Shown here piece after piece: positions 49,626 through 59,426 of a DNA stretch of 64,000 nt; position 1 is the first letter of the stretch; each line of letters opens with the position of its first letter. The notes under the pieces were generated by a model, which was not told the origin of the DNA, made no database searches, and saw only the letters and a list, made by a program, of their open reading frames with translations. This DNA is from Marinomonas hwangdonensis. GTDB taxonomy: Bacteria > Pseudomonadota > Gammaproteobacteria > Pseudomonadales > Marinomonadaceae. The position numbers and the translations under genes were made by a program. The stretch is taken from positions 88,384 through 152,383 of the forward strand of contig NZ_RIZG01000008.1 in assembly GCF_003721245.1 (NCBI RefSeq), in the 5' to 3' direction.

Positions 49626-50639
49626 TTATCCTCCGGTAGCGCTCATGAAACGTAAAATTTGTGGCGTTTCATCGAGATTAAAGTGATGTTTCTCAGGTTT
49701 AAGTGCGAGCGCTTCAATAATCGCGCTTTGCAATTTTATCGAAGCTTCTGGCATGGTTAAGTCTTTGTGTTCGCGGCGAATGATATGTTTCAGGTTTTTT
49801 GAATGTTCGTTGCCTAAGCAAAGTAACAAACGACCCTCGACAGTCAATCTTATTCTATTACAAGTACTGCAGAAATTATGACTATGAGGTGAAATAACGC
49901 CAATCTTGTGATCAGATCCGGCCACATGATAGTAGCGAGTGGGACCGCTGGTGGTCATAGTGCTTGGTGTCAGCTCAAAATGCTGGCTTAGTGTGTTTAT
50001 TACATCGTCACTGGATAAATAGGTGGCGGCACGATTATGGTCGGTGATAATACCAAGTGGCATTTCTTCAATAAAGCTGATGTCCATTTTTCGATCTAGA
50101 GCAAACTGAGCCAGATCGTACAGTTCATCGTCGTTATGGCCTTTCAGCATGACACTGTTAATTTTCAAACGTTTAAATGGTAGCTTACTGACAGCGTCGA
50201 TACCTTGAACGACCTGTTGGAACTTATCTCTACGGGTAAGGGCAAGAAAACGATCCGCTTTTAGTGTGTCTAAGCTGATATTGATGCGTGAGACGCCTGC
50301 GTTGAGTAGATCCTGTGCCATTTTATGAAGTTGAGAGCCATTGGTGGTGATGGTCAATTCTTCCAGACCCTCTGTTTTGGCTATTTGCTCTATGGCCCAT
50401 AAAATATTTTTACGGACTAGAGGCTCACCACCGGTAATGCGGATGCGTTTGGTGCCCATGGATATAAAGGTTTTTGCCACAAACACAATCTCTTCCAAAG
50501 ACAAAATCTGCTCTCTGGGCAAAAAAGACATCTCTTCGTCCATGCAATAAGTGCAACGAAAATCGCATCGGTCCGTGACGGAAATGCGTAAATAATCAAT
50601 TTTACGACCAAATGGGTCAATTAACGCGGAAGTAGCCAA
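49626..50639 (-). CDS. moaA: GTP 3',8-cyclase MoaA
   Basis: Radical-SAM enzyme that starts molybdopterin synthesis from GTP. The N-terminal cluster motif is CDFRCTYC and the C-terminal one CSTCNRIRLTVEGRLLLC; the protein ends in the essential GG. Start uncertain: the frame opens at 50696, with ATG 50669 lacking a ribosome site; TTG 50639, eight bases after GGGGA, gives an N-terminus (ATSALIDPFGRKIDYLRIS) like that of relatives and is chosen. Confidence 0.93.
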   Translation of the reverse strand: MATSALIDPFGRKIDYLRISVTDRCDFRCTYCMDEEMSFLPREQILSLEEIVFVAKTFISMGTKRIRITGGEPLVRKNILWAIEQIAKTEGLEELTITTNGSQLHKMAQDLLNAGVSRINISLDTLKADRFLALTRRDKFQQVVQGIDAVSKLPFKRLKINSVMLKGHNDDELYDLAQFALDRKMDISFIEEMPLGIITDHNRAATYLSSDDVINTLSQHFELTPSTMTTSGPTRYYHVAGSDHKIGVISPHSHNFCSTCNRIRLTVEGRLLLCLGNEHSKNLKHIIRREHKDLTMPEASIKLQSAIIEALALKPEKHHFNLDETPQILRFMSATGG

Positions 50640-50812
50640 GAAGAAAGTCCCCACAAAATAGTCGTCCATAAAAACAAAAAAGCAACGAATTAGCAAAGTC
50701 CGAATAAGATTTAGGCAAAAAATGTTCGTTTTTGATCCTCATAAAGATTTCTTATTTTAGACGCGGTATAAATAGCGGCATAATCAGAGTATGTATTTAA
50801 CGGGAGAAAGTC

Positions 50813-51670
50813 ATGAGTCGAGTGGTCAATCATCTAATTGATCTATTAAAGTTAGAGCGAGTATCTGAGACTCAGTTCATCGGTCGCAGTCAAGACATCG
50901 GTTTTCCAAAACTATTTGGTGGTCAGGTGATAGGGCAGGGGCTGAGTGCAGCGACGCAAACAGTTGAAGGACGGTTTCCACATTCATTGCATTGTTATTT
51001 TCTAAGGCCCGGAGACTCGGCTCACCCTATCGAATATGACGTTGAAGTGATTAGAGATGGCGGCAGTTTTAGTGTTAGGCGAGTGATCGCTTCTCAGTTT
51101 GGTAAAAGTATCTTAGCGATGACGGTATCTTTTCACATCACGGAGGAAGGATTAGACCACCAAGAGGCGATGCCGAATGTACCGGGCCCTGAATCTTTTA
51201 AGTCTGAGTTGTCTTTATATCGAGAACACGCGGACGAGATCCCTGCGAAGATTCGTGATTTGTTTACGGCTGATAGGCCGATAGAATATCGTATTGTTGA
51301 GAATCAAAACCCGTTCCGTCCTCGCCCTGGCATTGCTAAACGACATATGTGGATCCGCAGTGTTTCGGCTCTCCCTGATGATTCTTTGGTGCATCAGTCT
51401 ATGTTGGCTTACACAACAGATTACGGATTTATTGAAACCGCCTTGATGCCCCATGGTATTTCTATCGGCCACCCAAGCTTGAATATTGCCAGCCTGGATC
51501 ACGCGATTTGGTTTCATCGCCCGTTTAGATTGGATGACTGGTTGCTGTACGTGGCCGATTCTCCATCTGCCAGCGCGTCACGAGGGTTTGTGAGAGGTCA
51601 GATTTTTAATCGCAAAGGCGAATTGGTTGCATCAACCGCTCAGGAAGGTTTATTACGTTATTCACGTTAA
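50813..51670 (+). CDS. tesB: Acyl-CoA thioesterase II TesB
   Basis: Double-hotdog enzyme hydrolysing medium- to long-chain acyl-CoA. The 285 residues include FGGQVIGQGLSAATQTV and the C-terminal GLLRYSR, both usual for TesB, with FHRPFRLDDWLLY near residue 235. It is divergent from moaA and convergent with queG, 28 bases apart. Start ATG 50813 follows GGGAGAAAGTC. Confidence 0.93.
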   Translation: MSRVVNHLIDLLKLERVSETQFIGRSQDIGFPKLFGGQVIGQGLSAATQTVEGRFPHSLHCYFLRPGDSAHPIEYDVEVIRDGGSFSVRRVIASQFGKSILAMTVSFHITEEGLDHQEAMPNVPGPESFKSELSLYREHADEIPAKIRDLFTADRPIEYRIVENQNPFRPRPGIAKRHMWIRSVSALPDDSLVHQSMLAYTTDYGFIETALMPHGISIGHPSLNIASLDHAIWFHRPFRLDDWLLYVADSPSASASRGFVRGQIFNRKGELVASTAQEGLLRYSR

Positions 51671-51698
51671 CCTTGCGCTGTCGCCCCAATTTGCTTTT

Positions 51699-52772
51699 TC
51701 AACGGTCATGTTGTTTTAACGCCCATAGAATGTGCTCTTTCACTAACTCAGAAGAGTGAGGGAGCGCGCTTTGCAATGTTTGTATGGTGGCTTGATTGGT
51801 TGGTGCGTTGCCAAGAGCAACAGCGATGTTTCGGCGCCAATTTTCAAAGCCAGTTCGGCGAATAGGTGAGCCTTCGGTATTTTTTAAAAAGGTGGCTTCA
51901 TCCCATTCAAACAATTCGATTAGGTTGGCTGAATCTAAATTATGTCTAGGTTGAAAATCGTCTTCTTCAGTGTATTTAGCAAACTTAGTCCAAGGACAAA
52001 CTAGCTGGCAATCATCGCAACCAAAAATTCGATTGCCCATTTTACTACGCAGCTCTTCAGGGATTGGACCCTTATGCTCAATGGTGAGATAAGAAATGCA
52101 CTTTCCCGCATCCAAAACCCAAGGTTCAACAAAAGCGTCAGTAGGGCATTGGGTTAAGCACGCGGTACAGCTTCCGCAGTGTCTGCTTTCAGTGGGTTTG
52201 TCGACAGGGAGGGGAAGATTGGTGAATATCTCACCCAACAAAAACCAGCTGCCAGCTTTGGGGGTCAATAATAAGGTGTTTTTGCCAATCCAGCCCATGC
52301 CGGCTTGCTCGGCAATTTGTCTTTCTAAGATAGGGGCGCTGTCCACGAAGGCTCTGTAGCCATGGTCGCCCACTTTTTCTTCGATTTTCTTGGCTAGTTG
52401 AGTAAGGCGTTTACGAATTAATTTATGGTAGTCACGGCCTAAGGCATAGCGGGCAATATAGGCCTTATGCTTGGTTTGTAATCTTTCGACGGTGGCAACC
52501 GATTGCGGAAGGTAGTGCATACGTAGGGAAATAACACGGCGAGTGCCTGGGTGTAATTGCTCAGGATAAAAGCGCATGTCGCCATGGTTGGCAAGATAAT
52601 CCATTCCAGCGTGATATTGGTTATTAAGCCATTGATTAAATTCGTCTTTGTACTGTGCAAGGTCTGGCTCGACAACGCGAGCGTCGGCAAAGCCAAGATC
52701 TATAGCCCAAGACTTAATGTCATCAACAAGCGAATTTAGATCATCAGGGCTGGATAAAAACGAAGGAAGCAA
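51699..52772 (-). CDS. queG: Epoxyqueuosine reductase QueG
   Basis: Cobalamin- and iron-sulfur-dependent last step of queuosine tRNA modification. Two 4Fe-4S motifs are seen, CGSCTACLTQCPTDAF and CDDCQLVCPW, in a 357-residue protein with a C-terminal HEAT-like region (RRNIAVALGNAPTNQA). Only a TTG start (52772) fits; its ribosome site is weak. A perfect 11-bp hairpin lies just upstream at 52792. Confidence 0.93.
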   Translation of the reverse strand: MLPSFLSSPDDLNSLVDDIKSWAIDLGFADARVVEPDLAQYKDEFNQWLNNQYHAGMDYLANHGDMRFYPEQLHPGTRRVISLRMHYLPQSVATVERLQTKHKAYIARYALGRDYHKLIRKRLTQLAKKIEEKVGDHGYRAFVDSAPILERQIAEQAGMGWIGKNTLLLTPKAGSWFLLGEIFTNLPLPVDKPTESRHCGSCTACLTQCPTDAFVEPWVLDAGKCISYLTIEHKGPIPEELRSKMGNRIFGCDDCQLVCPWTKFAKYTEEDDFQPRHNLDSANLIELFEWDEATFLKNTEGSPIRRTGFENWRRNIAVALGNAPTNQATIQTLQSALPHSSELVKEHILWALKQHDR

Positions 52773-52791
52773 GTGGATACCAAAACGTCAG

Positions 52792-52818
52792 ACACTAGGC
52801 TAACTTGTAGCCTAGTGT
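52792..52818 (-). other. Perfect hairpin between the small unknown gene and queG
   Basis: ACACTAGGCTA at 52792-52802 pairs with TAGCCTAGTGT at 52808-52818 around a five-base loop. On the minus strand the T-rich run starts six bases beyond the stem (GACGTTTTGG), so it could be a terminator for the small gene or a regulatory leader stem for queG. Confidence 0.6.
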
Positions 52819-52832
52819 GAGAAAATGAAAAA

Positions 52833-53093
52833 CTAGTATAACTGAGAGTCACCTTTGACGACGTCGATCAAGAGTTTGATAAACATGCGATCCGCCTCTG
52901 TGTGCTCTTCTTGGATTTTGATCGTTGTTTGGTTTGATACTTCTTCAGCAATACGCTGATAGGCATTTTGGTCATTGATATTTTCTTTAGCGATACGTAC
53001 TAAGTCACCAGCAAGCTGAGGATCCATCAACATTTTACGAAAACAGCGTAAAAACTCGTCAATTACACGTTGCTTGTTATGCTCATTAGCCAT
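52833..53093 (-). CDS. Hypothetical small helical protein, 86 aa
   Basis: An 86-residue soluble protein of unknown family, rich in charged residues and probably helical (FLRCFRKMLMDPQLAGDLVR; then QRIAEEVSNQTTIKIQEEHT). The start is ATG 53093, seven bases after AGGAG, rather than the open frame from 53111. It is upstream of queG on the same strand and separated from ilvI by 450 bases in the opposite orientation. No function can be proposed. Confidence 0.6.
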   Translation of the reverse strand: MANEHNKQRVIDEFLRCFRKMLMDPQLAGDLVRIAKENINDQNAYQRIAEEVSNQTTIKIQEEHTEADRMFIKLLIDVVKGDSQLY

Positions 53094-53111
53094 GGTAAAA
53101 CTCCTAGTCAA

Positions 53112-53545
53112 ATTATCTCGCTATAACACCATGAAGTGTTTGTTAGAGCAAGTTTTTATCTATATTTTGCAGGCTTTGTATTGACTTAGTCTAAGGGTAT
53201 AGACAAAATGAAATTACTTAAATTCGACAATACCCCGTCGATAATGTCTTAAACTGTGGGCCACTAGCCCATCTCATCAGCCTAGTTCTGATAAGCACAA
53301 GTATAGTCTGGCGCGATACTGCCACATTATGCTTTCCCCTCGCGAAAAAACGCGGGCAGTGTAACAACTGCGAATTCTTGCGTTTGAGTGTTTCCGACTT
53401 TTATCTAAATATTCTGTATTTTTAAAAGTTACCTCAGTTAGTTTAGCAAACTTCGTTTTATCAACTTTAATCTATCTGTGTTATGGGGTTACAATGACCC
53501 TAACTAATTTTTAAAGACAGATAAATACTTATAGAGGGTAACAAG
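53112..53545. other. Long gene-free gap ahead of ilvI, structured
   Basis: 434 bases with no gene I can support. Contents: a TTGACT at 53181-53186 without a good -10; a small stem TGGGC/GCCCA at 53257-53271; a longer foldback in which ACTGCC (53318-53323) pairs with GGCAGT (53355-53360) enclosing a CGCG/CGCG stem with an A6 loop; and TACAAT at 53490-53495 as a possible -10 near the gene. It most likely carries the ilvIH promoter and leader. No Ile/Leu/Val-rich leader peptide or terminator was found. Confidence 0.5.
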
Positions 53546-55258
53546 GTGGAGTTATTATCCGGTGGTGAAATGATCGCCCGCTTCCTCAAAGATGAGGGAG
53601 TTGAATATATCTATGGTTATCCAGGTGGCGCTGCGCTTCATATTTACGATGCCTTGCATCGTCAGTCTGATGTAAAGCATGTTCTGGTTAGGCATGAACA
53701 AGCGGCAACGCACATGGCGGATGGCTATGCGCGTGCGACGGGCAAAGCGGGTACCGTTCTGGTCACCTCTGGCCCTGGCGCGACCAATACGGTTACCGGT
53801 ATTGCAACCGCGTACATGGATTCGATCCCCATGGTGGTCATCTGTGGTCAGGTCATGAGCTATTTGATCGGTGAAGATGCTTTCCAAGAAACGGATATGA
53901 TAGGTGTCTCTCGGCCGATTGTGAAACACAGTTTCACGGTGAAGCATCCTTCTGAAATTCCTATGATCATGAAGAAGGCCTATCATATTGCCAGTACTGG
54001 TCGTCCTGGTCCTGTTGTGATCGACGTGCCAAAAGACATGACTATGCCGGGTGATAAATACGAATACAAATACCCAGAATCTGTGTCGATTCGTTCGTAT
54101 ACACCGCCTACAAAAGGTCATAGTGGTCAGATCAAGAAGGCAGTCGATCTATTGCTTGCCGCAAAGCGTCCGATTATTTATGCGGGCGGTGGTGTCATTA
54201 TGGGTGGCGCTTCTGATTTACTGATTAAACTTGCTAAATCTCTTAACGTGCCGGTCACCAATACTTTGATGGGGCTTGGCTGCTACCCTGGTACAGACAA
54301 ACAGTTTGTTGGCATGTTGGGTATGCATGGTGCTTATGAAGCGAACATGACCATGCATCATAGTGATGTCATTCTTGCTGTTGGTGCCCGTTTTGATGAT
54401 CGTGTTACTAATGATCCAGATAAATTTTGCCCTAGTGCAAAAATTATCCATATCGATATAGACCCGGCAGCCATCTCTAAAACCATTCGTTCAGACGTGC
54501 CAATTGTTGGTCCAGTTGGTCAGGTGTTAGAAGAGATGCTTTCTTTGGTGGAAGGACAAAGTTCAAATACAGAGGCTTTGGCTGGCTGGTGGAAACAAAT
54601 TAACGAATGGCGCTTGGTACACGGTGGTCGATATGACACTAGCAGTGACAAGATCAAGCCTCAAGCAGCGATTGAAGCTTGCTGGCGTGCTACTAAAGGC
54701 GATGCTTATGTAGCGTCTGATGTGGGTCAGCATCAAATGTTTGCTGCACAATATTATAAATTTGACAAGCCAAACCGTTGGGTTAACTCAGGTGGTCTTG
54801 GCACTATGGGCTTTGGTCTACCTGCCGCGATGGGGGTGAAGATGAGCTTCCCTCAAGAAACGGTTGTGTGTGTGACCGGTGAAGGCAGTATTCAGATGAA
54901 TATTCAAGAGCTTTCAACCTGCTTGCAGTACGGACTGCCCGTGAAAATATTGTGTTTGAATAATGGCTATTTGGGCATGGTTCGCCAATGGCAAGACATG
55001 AACTATGAAGGCCGCTACTCGAATTCTTATATGGATTCCTTGCCGGATTTCAAAATACTAATGGATGCTTATCGCCACAAATACGTTGAGATTCGAACCA
55101 AAGAAGAACTCGATGCCAAGATGGAAGAAGCGTTTGCAATGACAGATCAGTTGGTCTTCATTAATTGTTACGTAGATCCAGATGAGCATGTGTATCCAAT
55201 GCAAGTGCCTCGCGGTTCTATGCGTGATATGTTCTTGAGCAAGACGGAGCGAACCTAA
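53546..55258 (+). CDS. ilvI: Acetolactate synthase III large subunit IlvI
   Basis: Thiamine-diphosphate enzyme that starts branched-chain amino-acid synthesis. GTG start 53546 after AGAGGG. The 570 residues show the catalytic Glu in [20 protein letters not shown], and the ThDP-binding [14 protein letters not shown] with [12 protein letters not shown]. Where E. coli has GDG this protein has GEG, as in Pseudomonas relatives. ilvH follows after one base. Confidence 0.96.
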   Translation: MELLSGGEMIARFLKDEGVEYIYGYPGGAALHIYDALHRQSDVKHVLVRHEQAATHMADGYARATGKAGTVLVTSGPGATNTVTGIATAYMDSIPMVVICGQVMSYLIGEDAFQETDMIGVSRPIVKHSFTVKHPSEIPMIMKKAYHIASTGRPGPVVIDVPKDMTMPGDKYEYKYPESVSIRSYTPPTKGHSGQIKKAVDLLLAAKRPIIYAGGGVIMGGASDLLIKLAKSLNVPVTNTLMGLGCYPGTDKQFVGMLGMHGAYEANMTMHHSDVILAVGARFDDRVTNDPDKFCPSAKIIHIDIDPAAISKTIRSDVPIVGPVGQVLEEMLSLVEGQSSNTEALAGWWKQINEWRLVHGGRYDTSSDKIKPQAAIEACWRATKGDAYVASDVGQHQMFAAQYYKFDKPNRWVNSGGLGTMGFGLPAAMGVKMSFPQETVVCVTGEGSIQMNIQELSTCLQYGLPVKILCLNNGYLGMVRQWQDMNYEGRYSNSYMDSLPDFKILMDAYRHKYVEIRTKEELDAKMEEAFAMTDQLVFINCYVDPDEHVYPMQVPRGSMRDMFLSKTERT

Positions 55259-55259
55259 T

Positions 55260-55751
55260 ATGCGACACATTATTTCTGTATTGATGGAAAACGAGCCAGG
55301 TGCTTTGTCGCGAGTAGTTGGTTTGTTCTCACAGCGTAACTTTAACATTGAATCCTTGAACGTAGCGGCCACAGATGATCCTACCTTGTCGAGGCTGACT
55401 CTAACAACGTATGGCTCCGACCAAGTTGTTGAGCAGATAACCAAACAGCTTAATAAGCTAATCGACGTTGTTAAGCTGGTGGATTTGACCGAAGGTCAGC
55501 ATATTGAGCGTGAGTTGATGTTGGTGAAAGTGCGTGCAACCGGTGCTCAACGTGCTGAAGTGAAGCGTACGGTAGACATCTTCCGTGGTAATATTGTTGA
55601 TATGACACCGTCTATTTATACGATTCAAATCGTTGGTGAATCAGACAAGTTGGATGGATTTATTCAAGCCTTGGGTGGTGCTCATTTGCTTGAAGTGGTT
55701 CGTACTGGTGTTTCTGGTATTGCTCGCGGTGAAAAGACACTGTCGCTCTAG
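55260..55751 (+). CDS. ilvH: Acetolactate synthase small regulatory subunit IlvH
   Basis: ACT-domain regulatory subunit that gives valine inhibition. The 163 residues start MRHIISVLMENEPGALSRVV with the ACT fold, then the second domain containing RELMLVKVRATGAQRAEVKR. Begins one base after the ilvI stop, so the two are coupled; a strong terminator lies 20 bases on. Confidence 0.97.
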   Translation: MRHIISVLMENEPGALSRVVGLFSQRNFNIESLNVAATDDPTLSRLTLTTYGSDQVVEQITKQLNKLIDVVKLVDLTEGQHIERELMLVKVRATGAQRAEVKRTVDIFRGNIVDMTPSIYTIQIVGESDKLDGFIQALGGAHLLEVVRTGVSGIARGEKTLSL

Positions 55752-55770
55752 TTGCTTAGTAAAAAGACTA

Positions 55771-55798
55771 AAGCCGCGATTTCTCGCGGTTTTTTTTT
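55771..55798 (+). terminator. Intrinsic terminator after ilvH
   Basis: AAGCCGCGA pairs with TCGCGGTTT around TTTC (about 55771-55792), followed by nine T's in all. Ends ilvIH before the Lrp-like gene. Confidence 0.9.
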
Positions 55799-55828
55799 GG
55801 GTAAATTCAGGATATTGAAAGGTATCAA

Positions 55829-56266
55829 ATGGATAAAACGAATTGGAAGTTACTTAAATTACTGGAAGAAAACGGTCGTTTAACGTTTGCAGAGTTAGGT
55901 AAATTGGTCCATCTAACGGCACCAGCGGTGGCTGAGCGAGTTCGTAAATTAGAAGAGTCAGGCATCATTACTGGCTATAAGGCAAAAATTAACCTTGAAA
56001 AGATCGGGATTCCGATCACCGCATTGGTTGAGTGTCAGGTCTACCGAGCTAAAGAGCGAGAATTTAAAGCCTTAGTGATGGGCTTGGATGAGGTAGTTGA
56101 TTGTTTTAATGTAACAGGCCCTTCGGCTTTTGTGTTGCGGGTTGCTGTTGCCTCAATGTCGAAGTTGGACGAGTTATTGGAGAGGCTTATTGATTTAAGC
56201 GATACACGTACCATGATGGTCTTGGCACAACCTATCGAAAGAAGTGTACCGCTAAATGTGAATTAA
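55829..56266 (+). CDS. Lrp/AsnC-family regulator (1)
   Basis: A 145-residue regulator with an N-terminal helix-turn-helix (FAELGKLVHLTAPAVAERVRKL) and a C-terminal RAM/AsnC effector domain. It lies 77 bases downstream of ilvH and may sense amino acids; the EamA transporter convergent with it, overlapping by four bases, is a likely neighbour in function but not proven. Confidence 0.9.
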   Translation: MDKTNWKLLKLLEENGRLTFAELGKLVHLTAPAVAERVRKLEESGIITGYKAKINLEKIGIPITALVECQVYRAKEREFKALVMGLDEVVDCFNVTGPSAFVLRVAVASMSKLDELLERLIDLSDTRTMMVLAQPIERSVPLNVN

Positions 56267-57147
56267 TTAGCAGGAGCAACGGGAGCGACGGATTTTAAGT
56301 GTTTAGTCGGCCATTGGCTCACCATCATACCGACAAAAATCAATGCGCATCCTGCCAGTTCACGACTAGACAAGGCTTCACTCAAGAGTAACCAGCCACC
56401 AATGGCTGCAAATACGGCTTCTGTGGATAAAATAAGCGCTGCTGAGCTAGGTGCGACCTTCTTTTGCCCAAGAGTCTGCAGTGAGTATGCAATGGCAGAT
56501 GAAGCAATACCCGCATAGACAAGAGGGAGCCAGCTAAGCTGTATTGCTTGCAAAGTGGGCTGTTCAAAACTCAGAGCCATGATCCAAGAGCAGATCGCCA
56601 CGATGACCAGTTGGATTATTGAGAAGCTAATAATTGGTACTTTCCGAGAATAGAATCCTACAACTAAAACGTGTCCAGCCCAAAAAAATGCTCCAATAAG
56701 TTCAATGCCATCGCCTTTTTGAAGAGATAGATTAGGGCCTATAGTCAGTATATATAGGCCAATTAATGCCAATATAATCCCTAACCATGTATTTCTCGCT
56801 ATAGTGTGCTTTAAAAATAAACTGATAATAGGGACAAATAGCATGTACATGGCCGTGATAAATCCTGCGTTGGCGGCTGTGGTATAAAGTAGACCAACTT
56901 GTTGCAACGTTGCTCCTAGAAATAGAATGACGCCAGCGATAGTGCCAGCTTGAATGGTTAAAACAAAATCGGCTTTTCTGTGTCTTTCAAATAGGTAAGC
57001 CAGTGGCAGCATTGATAGTGCGGCTAAAGTAAAGCGTGCTGCGTTGAAACTATAAGGGCCTAATGAATCCATTCCTACACTTTGCGCTACGAAGGCGAAG
57101 CCCCAAATAATGGCCGTTAGCCATAAAAAACCATGTGAAGTTGTCAT
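56263..57147 (-). CDS. EamA-family (DMT) transporter
   Basis: A 294-residue membrane protein with ten hydrophobic segments in two EamA repeats (first half opening HGFLWLTAIIWGFAFVAQS; second with AGIASSAIAYSLQTLGQKKV). The family exports metabolites such as amino acids, but the substrate is unknown. Overlaps the end of the Lrp-like gene tail to tail. The C-terminus ends in an alanine/proline-rich stretch. Confidence 0.85.
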   Translation of the reverse strand: MTTSHGFLWLTAIIWGFAFVAQSVGMDSLGPYSFNAARFTLAALSMLPLAYLFERHRKADFVLTIQAGTIAGVILFLGATLQQVGLLYTTAANAGFITAMYMLFVPIISLFLKHTIARNTWLGIILALIGLYILTIGPNLSLQKGDGIELIGAFFWAGHVLVVGFYSRKVPIISFSIIQLVIVAICSWIMALSFEQPTLQAIQLSWLPLVYAGIASSAIAYSLQTLGQKKVAPSSAALILSTEAVFAAIGGWLLLSEALSSRELAGCALIFVGMMVSQWPTKHLKSVAPVAPAN

Positions 57148-57340
57148 GCTTATTTCTCATTGATTAGGTTGAAAATATTGTTAATAAAACAAAGAGAATT
57201 TTAGGGTGGCTCTGTCTTCAAAAACAGTGTAATGGATAAGGATGATAGGCTGATCGCTTTTGAAAAAAAGGAAAAGTTATCTTTTTAGCTTAGATTCAAA
57301 AGCCTTGCTCTGGCTCTAGTGAACCAGTCTACTGTGAACG

Positions 57341-57371
57341 AAAAAAAGGTGACACCAAGGTCACCTTTTTA
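57341..57371 (-). terminator. Bidirectional terminator after luxS
   Basis: AAAAAGGTGAC at 57343-57353 pairs with GTCACCTTTTT at 57360-57370 around ACCAAG. A and T runs on both sides make it active on either strand; it ends luxS on the minus strand 23 bases after the stop codon. Confidence 0.9.
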
Positions 57372-57393
57372 GAAACAATCCGCAATGTCTGTT

Positions 57394-57906
57394 TTAGCTG
57401 TGTTCTTTTAAGAACTCTTCGCTTAGATAAAGCTCTTCATTACTGTTTACTTTCACGTCACGCGTTAGAATCATTTTGGCAATGTCTTGTGCTTCTTCTA
57501 AGGAATGCATTTCGTAAGTGCCGCACTGATACTCGTTCAGTTCTGGAATGTCAGATTTTGCTTTTACTTTCAATACGTCTTCCATGGCGGCTTTCCAAGA
57601 AGCTGCGACTTTTTCTTCAGAAGGCGTACCGATTAAGCTCATGTAAAAGCCAGTACGGCAACCCATAGGCGAGATGTCGATGATTTCTACATTGTCGCTG
57701 TTTAAGTGATCACGCATAAAACCAGCAAACAAATGCTCCAAGGTGTGAATGCCTTTTTCAGAAAGAATCTCTTCATTTGGCACGCAGAAACGTAGGTCAA
57801 ACACTGTGATGTCATCCCCTTTAGGGGTCGACATAGATTTGGCTACGCGAACCGCGGGTGCATCCATGCGAGTGTGGTCTACACGAAAGCTGTCTAATAG
57901 TGGCAT
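57394..57906 (-). CDS. luxS: S-ribosylhomocysteine lyase LuxS
   Basis: Splits S-ribosylhomocysteine to homocysteine and the precursor of autoinducer-2. Metal ligands are in HTLEHLFAG (HxxxH) and YQCGTYEMH (Cys); the catalytic Cys is in [11 protein letters not shown]. From ATG 57906, with AGGAG seven bases upstream, it is 170 residues; the frame opens eight codons earlier. The neighbouring methionine-exporter-like gene fits the homocysteine/methionine theme. Confidence 0.97.
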   Translation of the reverse strand: MPLLDSFRVDHTRMDAPAVRVAKSMSTPKGDDITVFDLRFCVPNEEILSEKGIHTLEHLFAGFMRDHLNSDNVEIIDISPMGCRTGFYMSLIGTPSEEKVAASWKAAMEDVLKVKAKSDIPELNEYQCGTYEMHSLEEAQDIAKMILTRDVKVNSNEELYLSEEFLKEHS

Positions 57907-57974
57907 ATAAATTCTCCTACAAGTGTGCAACGAACGGCCGTTGCTTGATCAGTCATGATGGCAATGGGGTTATT

Positions 57975-58022
57975 GTACAGGAAGTTTGGAGTACAGGAAG
58001 TTTAGAGTATATGAAGATTAGA
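57975..58022. repeat. Three tandem 16-bp repeats across the exporter stop codon
   Basis: GTACAGGAAGTTTGGA at 57975-57990, GTACAGGAAGTTTAGA at 57991-58006 and the degenerate GTATATGAAGATTAGA at 58007-58022 are contiguous. The stop codon of the exporter gene (58002-58004) lies in the second copy, so the repeat forms the C-terminus and the gap to luxS. Confidence 0.85.
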
Positions 58023-59279
58023 TTCTTCTACAGGGCTCTTGGGTGCTTTCATGTATTCGTAAAGCAGTGCTAGACAAAATACTATCATGGCAAAAAACAT
58101 ACTTTTCCCGATAAAAAACACCATAAAGCCACAACTCAATAAGGCCACCATAGCCAACACCTGTGCAGTTCGATTAACCAGTTTTATGGCGGCGATGCAG
58201 GTCAGTGTATAGATGATCAGGAAGCTGCCGTTCGTCATTTCGATAAACCATGCCATTTTCCAGCCTGACAATTCTGAAAACAGAATAGATAACAAAGTAA
58301 TCACGCCAACCAATAAGACGGCCTTTTCTGGTGCGCCGTTTTTATTAAGACCGATAAAGGTTTTGTGGAGTGCGCCTTGTTGTGCCATAGATTGGACCAT
58401 ACGAGAAAATCCCAATATGTAAATGGCGACATTGGCGAACGCAATAATATAAGCGCCAGCGGCAAAAACTCGGCTACTGGTTTCTCCCATTAACTTACTG
58501 ACCAAAAGTGCTAAGGATTGGCTGTTTGTCACTTCATCGCCATAAGTATGATGCCAAGCAATTAAGAGTACCAAACTGAGATAAGCTAGAATGACGATGG
58601 TGATGCCGCCAAGTAATGCGATAGGAAAGTCGCGAGCCGGGTTTTTAAACTCAGCACCCATGTGGGCCATTACCTCTATGCCTAAAAAACACCAAAAGAT
58701 AACTCCTGTCGCGTACAAGGTTTGCTGCCATTCAGAGCGTGTGACAGGCGATTCTATTACTTGGCTGGTGGCTTGGATGTCGCCAATAAAGCAAAGCCAT
58801 AAAATGGTCGCAATCATCACTAGAACGATGCCGGTTTGGAAACGAGCGGACGTCTGCATGCCAACAATTGCGAAGACGAGCATCCCGGCTAGCGTTATTA
58901 AACTAAATACAAGGATCCATTGATCGGATGTTTTAAAGATAATAGCCAAATATGCCGCAGCAACTTTAATAGCCACCGCCGGGCCGACTAGTAAAATACT
59001 CAAAAACAACCAGCCCACAGCTTTTTCATAGCGTGACCCAAATGCTCGGCCTATGTAATGTGATGCACCCCCCGCAGAGGGGTATCTAGCCCCAAGCAGC
59101 GCAAATATCAACGCAATTGGAATGATCATAACGGCGGTAATAAGCCACGCATAAAAAGCAAAGGAACCCGCCTGTGTCACAGACATGGCAGGTAATATCA
59201 TTAGCCCAGTACCAATAAAGGTTGTCACCGTCATTGCCATGCCTTGAATGGGACCAAGTGTTTTTTGGTATTGTGTCAT
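58002..59279 (-). CDS. APC-family amino-acid exporter, YjeH-like
   Basis: A 425-residue APC transporter with about 12 membrane segments. TTFIGTGLMILPAMSV and RYPSAGGASHYIGRAFGSR resemble YjeH of E. coli, an exporter of methionine and branched-chain amino acids. Start ATG 59279 has AAAGG seven bases ahead; the frame opens 38 codons earlier. It is divergent from a second Lrp-type gene, the usual partner for such exporters, and downstream of it is luxS. Confidence 0.85.
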   Translation of the reverse strand: MTQYQKTLGPIQGMAMTVTTFIGTGLMILPAMSVTQAGSFAFYAWLITAVMIIPIALIFALLGARYPSAGGASHYIGRAFGSRYEKAVGWLFLSILLVGPAVAIKVAAAYLAIIFKTSDQWILVFSLITLAGMLVFAIVGMQTSARFQTGIVLVMIATILWLCFIGDIQATSQVIESPVTRSEWQQTLYATGVIFWCFLGIEVMAHMGAEFKNPARDFPIALLGGITIVILAYLSLVLLIAWHHTYGDEVTNSQSLALLVSKLMGETSSRVFAAGAYIIAFANVAIYILGFSRMVQSMAQQGALHKTFIGLNKNGAPEKAVLLVGVITLLSILFSELSGWKMAWFIEMTNGSFLIIYTLTCIAAIKLVNRTAQVLAMVALLSCGFMVFFIGKSMFFAMIVFCLALLYEYMKAPKSPVEESNLHIL

Positions 59280-59426
59280 TTGTTTGCCTTTATCCAGCTG
59301 TTTTTTGTTGTGGCTAAGGATAAGATAACCGCAAGAAGAATACCTCATACAAACTGTCCTTATTCGAGCGCATTTTGTCGGTATGACCAGCAATTTGAAT
59401 TATGTTTAGTGAGAGAGGAAAGCAGG

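Noticed and set aside
53208..53252. A 14-codon ORF (MKLLKFDNTPSIMS) ahead of ilvI as an attenuation leader peptide
   Set aside because: It is not enriched in Ile, Leu or Val codons, the ribosome site is weak and no terminator follows before ilvI.
53555..54121. A 188-codon open frame on the minus strand opposite ilvI
   Set aside because: Antisense to a strongly matched catalytic gene, histidine/arginine-rich, with no family features.
54850..54900. GEG in place of GDG in IlvI as a damaged cofactor motif
   Set aside because: The same GEG occurs in Pseudomonas-type IlvI proteins as I recall them, so it is a lineage variant rather than a defect.
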